The notes beneath the pieces were generated by a model, which was not told the DNA's origin, did not search any database, and was given only the letters and a program-made list of their open reading frames with translations. From assembly GCF_002158865.1 (NCBI RefSeq), contig NZ_CP021455.1, positions 62,001 to 126,000 on the forward strand: a stretch of DNA of 64,000 nt. Reading direction: 5' to 3'. The DNA comes from Comamonas serinivorans. Its GTDB lineage: Bacteria; Pseudomonadota; Gammaproteobacteria; Burkholderiales; Burkholderiaceae_C. Within the stretch, counting starts at the first letter, position 1, and each line of letters opens with the position of its first letter. Below, piece after piece: positions 20,182 to 28,595 of the stretch. Both the position numbers and the translations under genes were made by a program.

Positions 20182-21312
20182 TCAGTTGGCCTTCACCACC
20201 TGCACCTGCTTGCCGCTGGGGCTGCCGTCCACGGTCTTGATCTGCATGGGCGCCATGACGGTGCCGTTGGGCAGGAAGGTCACCTTGCCGCCGACGAAGT
20301 CGAAGGTGTTGATCTTCTTGCGCGCCTCGAGCAGGTTGGTGCCGGTGAGGGGCTTGCCCTCTTTCTGCAGCGCAATGGCCAGGTCACCGTAGAGCTTGGT
20401 GGCGTTGTAGTAGCTCGCCACGTAGTTGGTGGGCGCCTTGCCGTGCTTTTTCTTGAAGTCGTCCACGAAGCGCTTGGTCAGCGGGTCGGTGGCCGCCAGG
20501 TCGATCAGCAGCTCCGAATACAGCGTGCCCTTGGCTTCGGGCAGGGTCTGGATCTCGGGCACCGAGAACGCCGAGTAGCTGACCAGCTGCTCCTTCACGC
20601 CGTTGTCGCGCAGCTGCTTGGCGATCTGGAACTGCTGCGCGCCATACGACGCGATGTAGACGGCATCGGCCTTGAGCTCGCGCACCTTGGCCGCGATGCC
20701 GCCGAACTGCTGCGAGGTCGGCGGCACCGAGAGCTTGCCCACCAGCGAGCCGCCGGCCTTGGGCAGCTCGCCCTCCAGCTCCTTGACGATGGCCTGGCCG
20801 AAGGGGTCGTCCACGTAGATCAGCGCCACCTTCTTGAGGTTCTGCTGCACCAGGTAGGGCACCATGGCGCGCACCTCGTAGTTGACAAGCGGAATCGCGT
20901 TCCAGAAGTACTCGCCCAGCTCCGCCAGGTCAGGGCCCACGCCGCCGGCGTTGACCACCACGGTCTTGGTGCGCTGGCCCACGGTCGACACGGCCTTGGA
21001 CACGCCGGTGAAGCCGGTCAGCACATAGGGCACCTTGTCCACACTGACCAGCTTGTTCATGCCGATCACGCCACGCTGCGGCAGGGCCTGGCTGTCTTCG
21101 TAGATGACGCTCATCTTGCCTTTGAGCTTGCCATCCGCGTTGATGTGCTCGGCCGCCAAGTTGGCCCCGCTGGAGAAGAGATCGCCATAGGTCGCGTTCG
21201 GGCCGCTCATGGGGAACACCGCCCCCAGCTTCACGTCTTGCGCGAATGCGCCCACCTGCAACGCACACAGCGCCAGCGCGCCGACCATGGCCTTGACCTT
21301 GAATGCAACCAT
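20182..21312 (-). CDS. livK: periplasmic substrate-binding protein of liv-type ABC transporter
   Basis: 376 residues from the ATG at 21312, which has an AGGAGAC site. A signal peptide ends A-F-A, and the mature protein starts D-V-K-L-G-A-V-F-P-M-S-G-P-N, the usual type I periplasmic binding fold. It captures the ligand for LivHMGF and is the first gene of the set. Ligand unknown. Confidence 0.9.
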   Translation of the reverse strand: MVAFKVKAMVGALALCALQVGAFAQDVKLGAVFPMSGPNATYGDLFSSGANLAAEHINADGKLKGKMSVIYEDSQALPQRGVIGMNKLVSVDKVPYVLTGFTGVSKAVSTVGQRTKTVVVNAGGVGPDLAELGEYFWNAIPLVNYEVRAMVPYLVQQNLKKVALIYVDDPFGQAIVKELEGELPKAGGSLVGKLSVPPTSQQFGGIAAKVRELKADAVYIASYGAQQFQIAKQLRDNGVKEQLVSYSAFSVPEIQTLPEAKGTLYSELLIDLAATDPLTKRFVDDFKKKHGKAPTNYVASYYNATKLYGDLAIALQKEGKPLTGTNLLEARKKINTFDFVGGKVTFLPNGTVMAPMQIKTVDGSPSGKQVQVVKAN

Positions 21313-21609
21313 CTTGTCTCCTGTGCCGGCATGCTGCGCGCCGGCGATGTTCCACACAACCTGCCCAGGTTGGGCCAACCGGCCCGCCCGCCAAGCAGGC
21401 GGCCATGGTCCAGAGGCCCCCAGGGCCTGTCAAGGAGGCGCATGTCCCCTGTTTTGCAGGGGAAAACCCGCGGGCCCACGCGTCCAGGCCAAACCGGCCC
21501 GACTGCCGGAGACCCGTCATGGGCGCCAATGACTTCGCCTTGCTGGCCAAGCCCCACGGCGCCTGAATCGCGCACCCTCATGCGGCCGAAGCTGCTTCAT
21601 TCATGCGCA

Positions 21610-21655
21610 GTATGGGTCTACTTCCGATCAATCGTGAACGACAAGCCGCCGATAC
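21610..21655. repeat. 46-bp palindromic element E7 (overlaps 3' end of comM)
   Basis: GTAT-N38-ATAC, 46 bp. The right half encodes the last codons and stop of comM: the conserved Gln-Tyr near the ComM end is written by the CAGTAT tip of the element. The rest of 21313-21609 shows nothing I recognise. Confidence 0.8.
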
Positions 21656-23250
21656 TGCATGGCCTCGGCCAGATGCGGCGGCTCGATGAGCCGGCTGTGT
21701 GCCAGATCGGCCACGGTGCGGGCCACGCGCAGGGCGCGGTGCGTGGCGCGGGCGCTCCAGCCCAGGCGGATGGCGGCTTTTTCCAGCAACTGGGCGGCGG
21801 CAGGGGTCAGCTGGGCGTGGGTCTGGAGGTCCTGGGCCTGCAGCGCCTGGTTGGGCACGCCCTGGCGCGCCAGGGCCACCTCGCGCGCCGCGGTGCAGCG
21901 CGCCCGCACGGCCGTGGTGGACTCGCCCGGGGCCGCATCCAGCAGCACCTGGGGCGCCAGCGCGGGCACCTCCACCTGCAGGTCGATGCGGTCGAGCAGC
22001 GGGCCGCTGAGCCGGGCCTGGTAGCGCCGCACCTGATCGGGGGTGCACCGGCAGGCCTGCACGGTGGAGCCGCGGTAGCCGCAGGGACAGGGGTTCATGG
22101 CCGCGATGAGTTGGAAACGCGCCGGAAACACGGCGCGCTGGGCCGCGCGGGCGATGGCGATGTGGCCGGTTTCCAGGGGCTCGCGCAGGGCTTCGAGGGC
22201 AGACCGCGGAAACTCCGGCAACTCGTCCAGGAACAGCACGCCCTGGTGCGCCAGCGAGATTTCGCCCGGCCGTGGCGGCGAACCCCCGCCCACCAGGGCG
22301 ACGGCACTGGCCGAGTGATGGGGGCTGAGCGTGGGGCGCACGCACCACCCCTCCAGCGTGAAACGGCCGGCCAGGCTGGCGACGGCCGCCGATTCAAGGG
22401 CTTCGTCCACGCTCATGTCGGGCAGCAGGCCGGCAAAGCGATGCGCCAGCATGGACTTGCCCGAACCCGGTGGACCGCTGAGCAGCAGCGAATGCTGGCC
22501 CGCGGCCGCGATTTCGAGCGCACGGCGAGCGCCGGCCTGGCCTTTGACGTCGGCCAGGTCCGGCTGGCTGGCGCGGCGCACGGCCGGGGCCTGGTGCGCG
22601 ATGCGGCGCAGGCCTTGCGCCTCGCGGGTGGCCTGTGCGTCGCCGCGATCCGCCCCGCCCGCAGACCACGCGGGGCCGGGCGTCGCAGCGTCGTCCACGG
22701 GATCGGCGGCGCCCACGCCGGCCGGGGCCAGGCTGGCCACCACATCGAGCAGGTGCTCGGCGCCCCACACGGCCAGGCCCGGCACCAGCGCCGCCTCGTG
22801 GGCCGACGCCAGCGGCAGCACCAGCGCGAGGCCGGCGCCACCGGCCTGTTCCTGCCGACGCAGGCGCAAGGCCATGGCGAGCGCCCCACGCACGGGCCGC
22901 AAGGCGCCCGTCAGCGACAGCTCGCCGGCGAAGGCATGGTCGGCCAGCCGCACCGGGTCGATGGCCCCCGATGCCGCCAGGATGCCGAGCGCGATCGGCA
23001 GGTCGAACCGGCCCGAATCCTTGGGCAGGTCGGCGGGGGCCAGGTTGACCGTGATGCGCTTGTTGTGCGGAAACGCCAGGCCGCTGTTCTGCAGGGCGCT
23101 GCGCACGCGCTCGCGCGCCTCCTTCACCTCCACGTCGGCCAGGCCCACCAGCGTGAAACTCGGCAAGCCATTGGCCAGGTGCACTTCAACGGTGACTTCA
23201 GGCGCCTCCAGCCCCAGCTGGGCATGGCTGCGAACGATGGCCAGGCTCAT
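21628..23250 (-). CDS. comM: ComM/YifB-type AAA+ ATPase (Mg-chelatase-like)
   Basis: 540 residues from the ATG at 23250 (family start M-S-L-A-I-V-R-S). An N-terminal Lon-protease-like fold precedes an AAA+ domain with Walker A G-P-P-G-S-G-K-S-M, and the C-terminal Mg-chelatase C domain follows. ComM is a branch-migration helicase used in natural transformation. The last codons lie in repeat element E7. Confidence 0.93.
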   Translation of the reverse strand: MSLAIVRSHAQLGLEAPEVTVEVHLANGLPSFTLVGLADVEVKEARERVRSALQNSGLAFPHNKRITVNLAPADLPKDSGRFDLPIALGILAASGAIDPVRLADHAFAGELSLTGALRPVRGALAMALRLRRQEQAGGAGLALVLPLASAHEAALVPGLAVWGAEHLLDVVASLAPAGVGAADPVDDAATPGPAWSAGGADRGDAQATREAQGLRRIAHQAPAVRRASQPDLADVKGQAGARRALEIAAAGQHSLLLSGPPGSGKSMLAHRFAGLLPDMSVDEALESAAVASLAGRFTLEGWCVRPTLSPHHSASAVALVGGGSPPRPGEISLAHQGVLFLDELPEFPRSALEALREPLETGHIAIARAAQRAVFPARFQLIAAMNPCPCGYRGSTVQACRCTPDQVRRYQARLSGPLLDRIDLQVEVPALAPQVLLDAAPGESTTAVRARCTAAREVALARQGVPNQALQAQDLQTHAQLTPAAAQLLEKAAIRLGWSARATHRALRVARTVADLAHSRLIEPPHLAEAMQYRRLVVHD

Positions 23251-23364
23251 GGTGTGTTCCCCCTGCGGCACATCTTCGCATGAGGTCGCCGGGCCGAACA
23301 CGCTTCCGCAGGCAAGCACCAACACAGTGCAAATCGGCCGCCGTTCGGCTCCGAATACAGCAAC

Positions 23365-23441
23365 GCACCATGACGGTGCACGCTAACCATGCACCAGCGT
23401 TGCGCAAGGCGCGGCCCGCGCGGCTGCACCATGGCGGGGCC
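23365..23441. promoter_or_regulatory. cluster of NtrC-like binding sites upstream of glnK
   Basis: Three sites resemble the NtrC dyad TGCACC-N5-GGTGCA: 23365-23379 (GCACC-N5-GGTGC, perfect over ten bases), 23390-23406 (TGCACC-N5-TGCGCA) and 23425-23441 (TGCACC-N5-GGGGCC, weaker). They lie about 130-200 bp upstream of a sigma-54 promoter, the normal enhancer arrangement. Confidence 0.7.
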
Positions 23442-23477
23442 AAGGCCGCGCAACCGCCCCGCCATTGGTAAGCAGTG

Positions 23478-23523
23478 GTATCAGCCTTTGTCCTTACGCC
23501 TTTCAGGCTACTTTCGTGAATAC
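23478..23523. repeat. 46-bp palindromic element E8 (degenerate, glnK upstream region)
   Basis: GTAT-N38-ATAC, exactly 46 bp but with poor inner pairing. It lies between the NtrC-like sites and the sigma-54 promoter of glnK. Confidence 0.5.
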
Positions 23524-23564
23524 TGATGCCGGAGCGGCCCCTGGCGGCGCCGGCTGAATGCGGG

Positions 23565-23581
23565 TGGCACGATCCGTGCTT
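23565..23581 (+). promoter_or_regulatory. sigma-54 promoter of glnK-amtB
   Basis: TGGCACG with GG at 23566-23567 and GC at 23578-23579, giving the required GG-N10-GC spacing of -24/-12 promoters. It is about 50 bp before the glnK start. Confidence 0.85.
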
Positions 23582-23630
23582 GAGGCCTGGGTGAGCCGCG
23601 CCAGCCTGCGGCACATCAAGGAGCCGCTGC

Positions 23631-23969
23631 ATGAAATTCATCTCTGCCGTCATCAAACCCTTCAAGCTCGACGAGGTTCGCGAAGCCTTGTCGCAGCTCG
23701 GGGTCAATGGCATCACCGTCACCGAAGTCAAGGGCTTCGGCCGTCAGAAAGGCCACACCGAGCTGTACCGCGGGGCCGAGTACGTGGTCGATTTCCTGCC
23801 CAAGATCAAGATCGAAGTCGCCCTGGACGACGAGCTGCTCGACCGCGCCGTCGAAGCCATCGAGTCGGCCGCCCGCACCGGGAAGATCGGCGACGGCAAG
23901 ATTTTCGTTTTCGAGCTTGAACAGGTCACGCGCATCCGCACCGGTGAAACCGGCGCCAGTGCCATCTGA
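23631..23969 (+). CDS. glnK: P-II nitrogen regulatory protein
   Basis: 112 residues. The T-loop uridylylation tyrosine is Y51 (Y-R-G-A-E-Y-V-V-D-F), and the C-terminal G-K-I-G-D-G-K-I-F-V motif is intact. It binds ATP/ADP and 2-oxoglutarate and blocks AmtB when nitrogen is plentiful. amtB lies 48 bp downstream in one unit. The sigma-54 promoter and NtrC-like sites support nitrogen control. Confidence 0.96.
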   Translation: MKFISAVIKPFKLDEVREALSQLGVNGITVTEVKGFGRQKGHTELYRGAEYVVDFLPKIKIEVALDDELLDRAVEAIESAARTGKIGDGKIFVFELEQVTRIRTGETGASAI

Positions 23970-24017
23970 CGCCTGCCACCCCCAGTTTCCCCATTGACTG
24001 TCAGACGGAGCAACCGA

Positions 24018-25715
24018 ATGCGACGATACCTCTCACTGTTTGCAATGCTGCTGGCATTGCTGGTGCCCCTTTCTGCCCTCTCGGGCAAGGCCATGGCGGC
24101 CGACTTCCCCGAAGCCAGCGTGCTGTTCGAAACCGGCAAGACCGAGCTGTCGGCCGAAGCGAACACGGCCGTCCAGGCCGTGGCCGAGCACCTCAAGGCC
24201 GTTGAAGGCGCCGCCGTCCAGCTGTCGGGCTTCACCGACACCTCGGGTGACCCGGCCGCCAATGCCGAGCTGGCCAAGAACCGCGCCATCGCCGTGCGCG
24301 ACGCGCTGGTGGCAGCCGGTGTGGCCGAAGCCCGCATCGTGCTGCAAAAGCCCGATGCCGTGGCCCAGGCCGGCAACCCCGACGAAGCGCGCGCCGTGCG
24401 CATGAGCCTGGCGGCAGCCCCAGCCGCCGCCGAGGCGCCGGCCGCCGAAGCGGCTGCCGCACCGGCCGAGGCCGCGGCGGATGCGCCCAAGCTCGATTCC
24501 GGCGACACCGCCTGGATGCTGACCTCGACCATGCTGGTGATCCTGATGGTCATCCCCGGCCTGGCGCTGTTCTACGGTGGCCTGGGCCGCAGCAAGAACA
24601 TGCTGTCGGTGCTGCTGCAGGTCTTCATGATCTTCTCGGCCATCACGCTGTTGTGGGTCATCTATGGCTACTCGCTGGCCTTCTCGGGCGAAGGCAAGTT
24701 CTTCGGTGACTTCAGCAAGGTGTTCCTGAAGGGCATCGCCCCCGACACCCTGTCGCACATGCTGGCCACCATCCCTGAATACGTGTTCGTGTCCTTCCAG
24801 TCGACCTTCGCCGCCATCACGGTTGCGCTGATCGTGGGGGCCTTTGCCGAGCGCATGCGCTTCTCGGCCGTGATGATCTTCTCGGTGCTGTGGTTCACCT
24901 TCAGCTACGTGCCCATGGCCCACATGGTGTGGGGCGGCGGCATCCTGGCGGCCGACGGCGCGCTGGACTTCGCAGGCGGCACCGTGGTGCACATCAACGC
25001 CGGCATGGCCGCCCTGGTGGGCGCCTACATGGTGGGCAAGCGCATCGGCTTCGGCCGCGAAGCGATGGCGCCGCACAGCCTGACGCTGACCATGGTCGGT
25101 GCCTCGCTGCTGTGGGTGGGCTGGTTCGGCTTCAACGCCGGCTCGGCCGGTGCGGCCAACGGCGGTGCAGGCCTGGCCTTCGTGAACACCATCGTGGCCA
25201 CGGGCGCCGCCGCCATCTCCTGGGTCGCGGGTGAATCGCTGCTCAAGGGCAAGGCTTCGATGCTGGGCGCCGTGTCGGGTGCCGTGGGTGGCCTGGTGGT
25301 CATCACGCCGGCAGCCGGTTTCGTGGGCCCCATGGGCGCCATCGTGATGGGCCTGATCGGCGGCGTGGCCTGCCTGTGGGGTGTGAACGGCCTCAAGCGC
25401 ATGCTGAAGGTGGACGACGCCTTCGACGTGTTCGGTGTCCACGGCGTGGGCGGCATCGTCGGTGCCGTGCTGACCGGCGTGTTCGCCTCGCAAGCCCTGG
25501 GTGGCACGGGTGGCCTGACGCCCGACACCTTCAACATGGGCAAGCAGGTGTGGATCCAGATCGTGAGCGTGGTGGTCACCATGGTCTGGTCGGGCATCGT
25601 GGCCTACATCGCCTTCAAGATCGCGGACGTGGCCGTCGGCCTGCGCGTCTCGGAAGAAGCCGAACGCGAAGGTCTGGACATCTCCTCGCACGGCGAAACG
25701 GCGTACGCCCGTTGA
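24018..25715 (+). CDS. amtB: AmtB ammonium transporter with N-terminal OmpA-like domain
   Basis: 565 residues, against about 400-430 for ordinary AmtB. The ATG at 24018 has a GGAG site. A signal peptide (1-29, ending A-M-A) is followed by an OmpA/MotB-like domain (about 31-133; F-E-T-G-K-T-E-L, L-S-G-F-T-D-T-S-G-D-P, N-R-A-I-A-V-R-D-A-L), an Ala/Pro/Glu linker (134-160) and the 11-helix channel from about residue 165. Both pore histidines are visible, in V-V-H-I-N-A-G and G-V-H-G-V-G-G. The extra domain would face the periplasm. Confidence 0.9.
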   Translation: MRRYLSLFAMLLALLVPLSALSGKAMAADFPEASVLFETGKTELSAEANTAVQAVAEHLKAVEGAAVQLSGFTDTSGDPAANAELAKNRAIAVRDALVAAGVAEARIVLQKPDAVAQAGNPDEARAVRMSLAAAPAAAEAPAAEAAAAPAEAAADAPKLDSGDTAWMLTSTMLVILMVIPGLALFYGGLGRSKNMLSVLLQVFMIFSAITLLWVIYGYSLAFSGEGKFFGDFSKVFLKGIAPDTLSHMLATIPEYVFVSFQSTFAAITVALIVGAFAERMRFSAVMIFSVLWFTFSYVPMAHMVWGGGILAADGALDFAGGTVVHINAGMAALVGAYMVGKRIGFGREAMAPHSLTLTMVGASLLWVGWFGFNAGSAGAANGGAGLAFVNTIVATGAAAISWVAGESLLKGKASMLGAVSGAVGGLVVITPAAGFVGPMGAIVMGLIGGVACLWGVNGLKRMLKVDDAFDVFGVHGVGGIVGAVLTGVFASQALGGTGGLTPDTFNMGKQVWIQIVSVVVTMVWSGIVAYIAFKIADVAVGLRVSEEAEREGLDISSHGETAYAR

Positions 25716-25750
25716 TGGGCATCAGGCCTCAGGGCCTGATCCCAACGCAA

Positions 25751-25778
25751 AGCGCCCGGCATGCCGGGCGCTTTTTTC
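25751..25778 (+). terminator. rho-independent terminator after amtB
   Basis: A GC-rich palindrome (AGCGCCCGGC and its complement) directly followed by a run of six T. It ends 8 bp before element E9. Confidence 0.9.
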
Positions 25779-25785
25779 ATGTGCA

Positions 25786-25831
25786 GTATGGGTTGATTAT
25801 CGTTGTTTTGAAAACGGCAATCAGCCCATAC
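25786..25831. repeat. 46-bp palindromic element E9 (convergent amtB/SDR)
   Basis: GTAT-N38-ATAC, 46 bp, close to consensus. It follows a genuine terminator, so it is not needed as one here. Confidence 0.85.
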
Positions 25832-25845
25832 TGCGTTTCAGAGGG

Positions 25846-26616
25846 TCAGACCGAAATGTGCACGCCGCCATCGATGGCGATGTACTGGCCCGTGATGTAG
25901 CCGGCGTCGTCCGACAGCAGGAAGCAGATCATGGGCGTGACCTCGTCGGGCTGGGCCCAGCGGCCCAGCGGAATGCCGGCCAGCATGCCGTCGCGGAACT
26001 TGTCGCCGCGGATGGTTTCGGTCATGGGCGTTTCGATGACACCGAAGCACACGGTGTTGCAGCGGATGCCGTAGCGCGCGAATTCGCGCGCCGTGGCCAT
26101 GGTCATGCCCAGCTGGCCGCTCTTGGCGGCCGAGTAGTTGATCTGGCCGATCGAGCCCTTGAGGCCGGCCACCGACGAGTGGTTGACGATGGCGCCCGGG
26201 GTTTTGTCACCGGCCTTGAAGCGCTCGATCATGTGGATGCCCACGGCCTTGGTCCACAGGAAGGCACCTGTCAGGTGGACGTTGAGCACCTGGTTCCACT
26301 GGTCGAGCGACATTTTCTCGATCATGGCCGTGCGCGTGATGCCGGCGTTGTTGCACAGGCCGTGCACGGCGCCGAAATGGCTGACGGCCTTTTCGACCGA
26401 CTCGGCCACGAAATCGGGGTCGGCCACGTCGCCGGCCAGCGACAGCACGCGGTCGCCGTAAGGGGACATGGTTTCGCGCAGCTTGTCGCCGTTGAGGTCG
26501 ACGGCCACCGCGCGGCCGCCCAATGAAATGATCTTGCCGACCAGCGCGGCGCCGATGCCTTGTGCCGAACCCGTGACGATCACGGTCTTGTTCTCCAGAG
26601 AACCCAATCCTTGCAT
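25846..26616 (-). CDS. SDR-family NAD(P)-dependent oxidoreductase
   Basis: 256 residues, the classical short-chain dehydrogenase length. The cofactor motif is T-G-S-A-Q-G-I-G, followed by N-N-A-G, the catalytic serine region N-H-S-S-V-A-G and Y-S-A-A-K. The start has an AGGAC site. It resembles FabG-like and 3-hydroxyacyl-CoA dehydrogenases; the substrate is unknown. It stands alone, convergent with amtB. Confidence 0.9.
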   Translation of the reverse strand: MQGLGSLENKTVIVTGSAQGIGAALVGKIISLGGRAVAVDLNGDKLRETMSPYGDRVLSLAGDVADPDFVAESVEKAVSHFGAVHGLCNNAGITRTAMIEKMSLDQWNQVLNVHLTGAFLWTKAVGIHMIERFKAGDKTPGAIVNHSSVAGLKGSIGQINYSAAKSGQLGMTMATAREFARYGIRCNTVCFGVIETPMTETIRGDKFRDGMLAGIPLGRWAQPDEVTPMICFLLSDDAGYITGQYIAIDGGVHISV

Positions 26617-27031
26617 GTGCGTGTCCTGATGATGGTGAGGGTGGATGTCGTTCGACGGGGCCCGAACCGCAGGCCCTGCCGACGCGCCGGCATTGATACC
26701 GCCATTCGGGCTCGGCGGGGTGCCTGTGCGGGACAGTGCGGCGCCAGCCGCCTGGCCGAGGACAGCCGGTTGCGGCCCAGGCCAGCGAGCCGGCGTAGTC
26801 CTGGATCACGTGGTCTTCAGCGGGGCGATGACCACGCGCTTGGGCGCAAGCGCGGGCGCCGGAATGCGGCTTTTTGCACACCACCGCGCCCCGAGGCATG
26901 GCCCCATGGCCCCGAGTCCGCTCGGCCGGGCATGGCGGCCACTACAGTCGCCGCCTCACCCTGCACAGGCCTCTGGCAACGCTTGCTCCGGCCTGTGCCG
27001 ACGTTCACCGTGCAGACCCCGAGGCCCCCGC

Positions 27032-28330
27032 ATGTCCGACCGCCACCCCATCCCTTCCACACGCCCGCGTGGCCTGAGCCGCCTGTCGGGCTGGTTCGCC
27101 CTGGTGGCCGTGTCCGCCGCGTTGACAGCCTGTGGCGGCGGGGGCGATGACGACGCGCCCGCGCCCGCACCCACCCCGGCGCCTTCCCCCGGCCCCAGCC
27201 CAGCGCCCACCCCGAGCCCGGCACCGGCGCCCACACCGGCGCCGGCCCCCACGCCCGCCCCGGGTGAGCGCGGCGGCCTGCAGTCGGTCACCCTGGTCAA
27301 CACGATCTCGGCCGCCCAGGTGCTGGCCGGCCTGCGCGACCCGGACAGCAAACTGGGGCCGGACACCGCGCTGGTGCCGCGCCATGCCGTGAGCAACTAC
27401 CGCATCACCTACACCACGACCGACAAGAACGGCGTGCGGGTCACGGCCTCGGGCCTCATCAGCGTGCCGGACAAGGCCGCGGGCGCGCCCAGCCCGGTGC
27501 TGAGCTACCAGCACGCCACCACCTTCCGCAACGCCGAAGCGCCCAGCCTCAAGGTCGAGGCCGTGGAGGCGCCCATCGTGCTCTCGTCCCTGGGCTACAT
27601 CGTGGTCTCGGCCGACTACGTCGGCTTCGGCAGCACGCAGGGCCTGGACCACCCCTACCTCACGTCCGCCCCCACCGCCAACGCCGTGGTCGACCTGCTC
27701 ACCGCCGCGCAGACCTGGCGCCTGCAGCAGGGCGTGGCGGACAACGGCCAGCTGTTCCTGGCCGGCTACTCCGAAGGCGGCTACGCCACCCTGGCCGCGC
27801 AGCGCGCCCTGCAGCAAGCGGGCGGCACCCTGAACCAGCAGCTGGTCGCGGCCGTGCCCGGCGCCGGTCCGTACGACGTCAAACTCACGCTGGACGAGCT
27901 GCTGCAAGGCCTGCCGCGCGGCCTGCAGGCCTTGTTCAAGCCCTCGAACCTGCGCGACGCCCCCGAGTGGGTGCGCAGCGAGATCCGCCGCTTCCTCGTC
28001 AACCAGCTGCTGCCGGGCGACGCCGACGTGGCCTACCAGACCCTGTTCATCGACCGCTACCTGGCCGACGACACCGCCGCCCTGGCGGCCGAGCACAGCG
28101 TGGACCTGGGCTGGGCGCCGAGCGTCCCGGTCTACCTGTTCCACGGCCGGGACGACCAGACCGTGCCCTACGCCACCTCGGTCCAGGCGCTGCAGAACCT
28201 GCAGGCCGCCGGGGCACGCGATGTCAGCCTGACGGACTGCACCACCGGCGAGCGGGACCACCTGAGCTGCGTGCCGGAGTACTTCGAATTCGCCGTGACG
28301 CGCCTGGGCCGCCTGGCGCGCGACCTGTAG
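27032..28330 (+). CDS. secreted lipoprotein alpha/beta-hydrolase (lipase/esterase-like)
   Basis: 432 residues from the ATG at 27032. A signal sequence ends in the lipobox L-T-A-C-G, so the protein is probably lipid-anchored. A Pro/Ala-rich linker (about 42-80) precedes an alpha/beta-hydrolase domain with nucleophile elbow G-Y-S-E-G and a late histidine region (G-E-R-D-H-L-S-C). It resembles secretory lipase-type esterases; substrate unknown. The 415 bp before it (26617-27031) holds no gene I can support. Confidence 0.82.
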   Translation: MSDRHPIPSTRPRGLSRLSGWFALVAVSAALTACGGGGDDDAPAPAPTPAPSPGPSPAPTPSPAPAPTPAPAPTPAPGERGGLQSVTLVNTISAAQVLAGLRDPDSKLGPDTALVPRHAVSNYRITYTTTDKNGVRVTASGLISVPDKAAGAPSPVLSYQHATTFRNAEAPSLKVEAVEAPIVLSSLGYIVVSADYVGFGSTQGLDHPYLTSAPTANAVVDLLTAAQTWRLQQGVADNGQLFLAGYSEGGYATLAAQRALQQAGGTLNQQLVAAVPGAGPYDVKLTLDELLQGLPRGLQALFKPSNLRDAPEWVRSEIRRFLVNQLLPGDADVAYQTLFIDRYLADDTAALAAEHSVDLGWAPSVPVYLFHGRDDQTVPYATSVQALQNLQAAGARDVSLTDCTTGERDHLSCVPEYFEFAVTRLGRLARDL

Positions 28331-28428
28331 CCCTCCCGGCGGCCGGCCCTGGTGGCGTCGGCCCCATCTGCCCGGCCGATGACGTTGCGCGGCTGCCTGG
28401 CAAGCCGCATTGACGCCGATGCCAGGCA

Positions 28429-28474
28429 GTATGCAGCCATTGCCGTTTTCAATTGAACGACAAAGGGCGCATAC
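28429..28474. repeat. 46-bp palindromic element E10 (convergent esterase/acetyltransferase)
   Basis: GTAT-N38-ATAC, 46 bp, with CCGTT and AACG inner arms, between convergent genes. The remainder of 28331-28595 shows nothing else. Confidence 0.85.
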
Positions 28475-28595
28475 TGGTATTGAACTCAATCAACGCCCCC
28501 TGCGCACCTGATCGCGGCCACAGGTCGCCGGTCACCAGCCGCGCCCCGGGCTGCGGCCGCCGGCACAGCGGCCCGCCACGCCAGGACGCTGCGCC

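Noticed and set aside
20104..23283. A 1059-codon open frame on the plus strand
   Set aside because: Antisense of the binding-protein and comM genes, both with clear family motifs; composition is typical of a GC-rich shadow frame.
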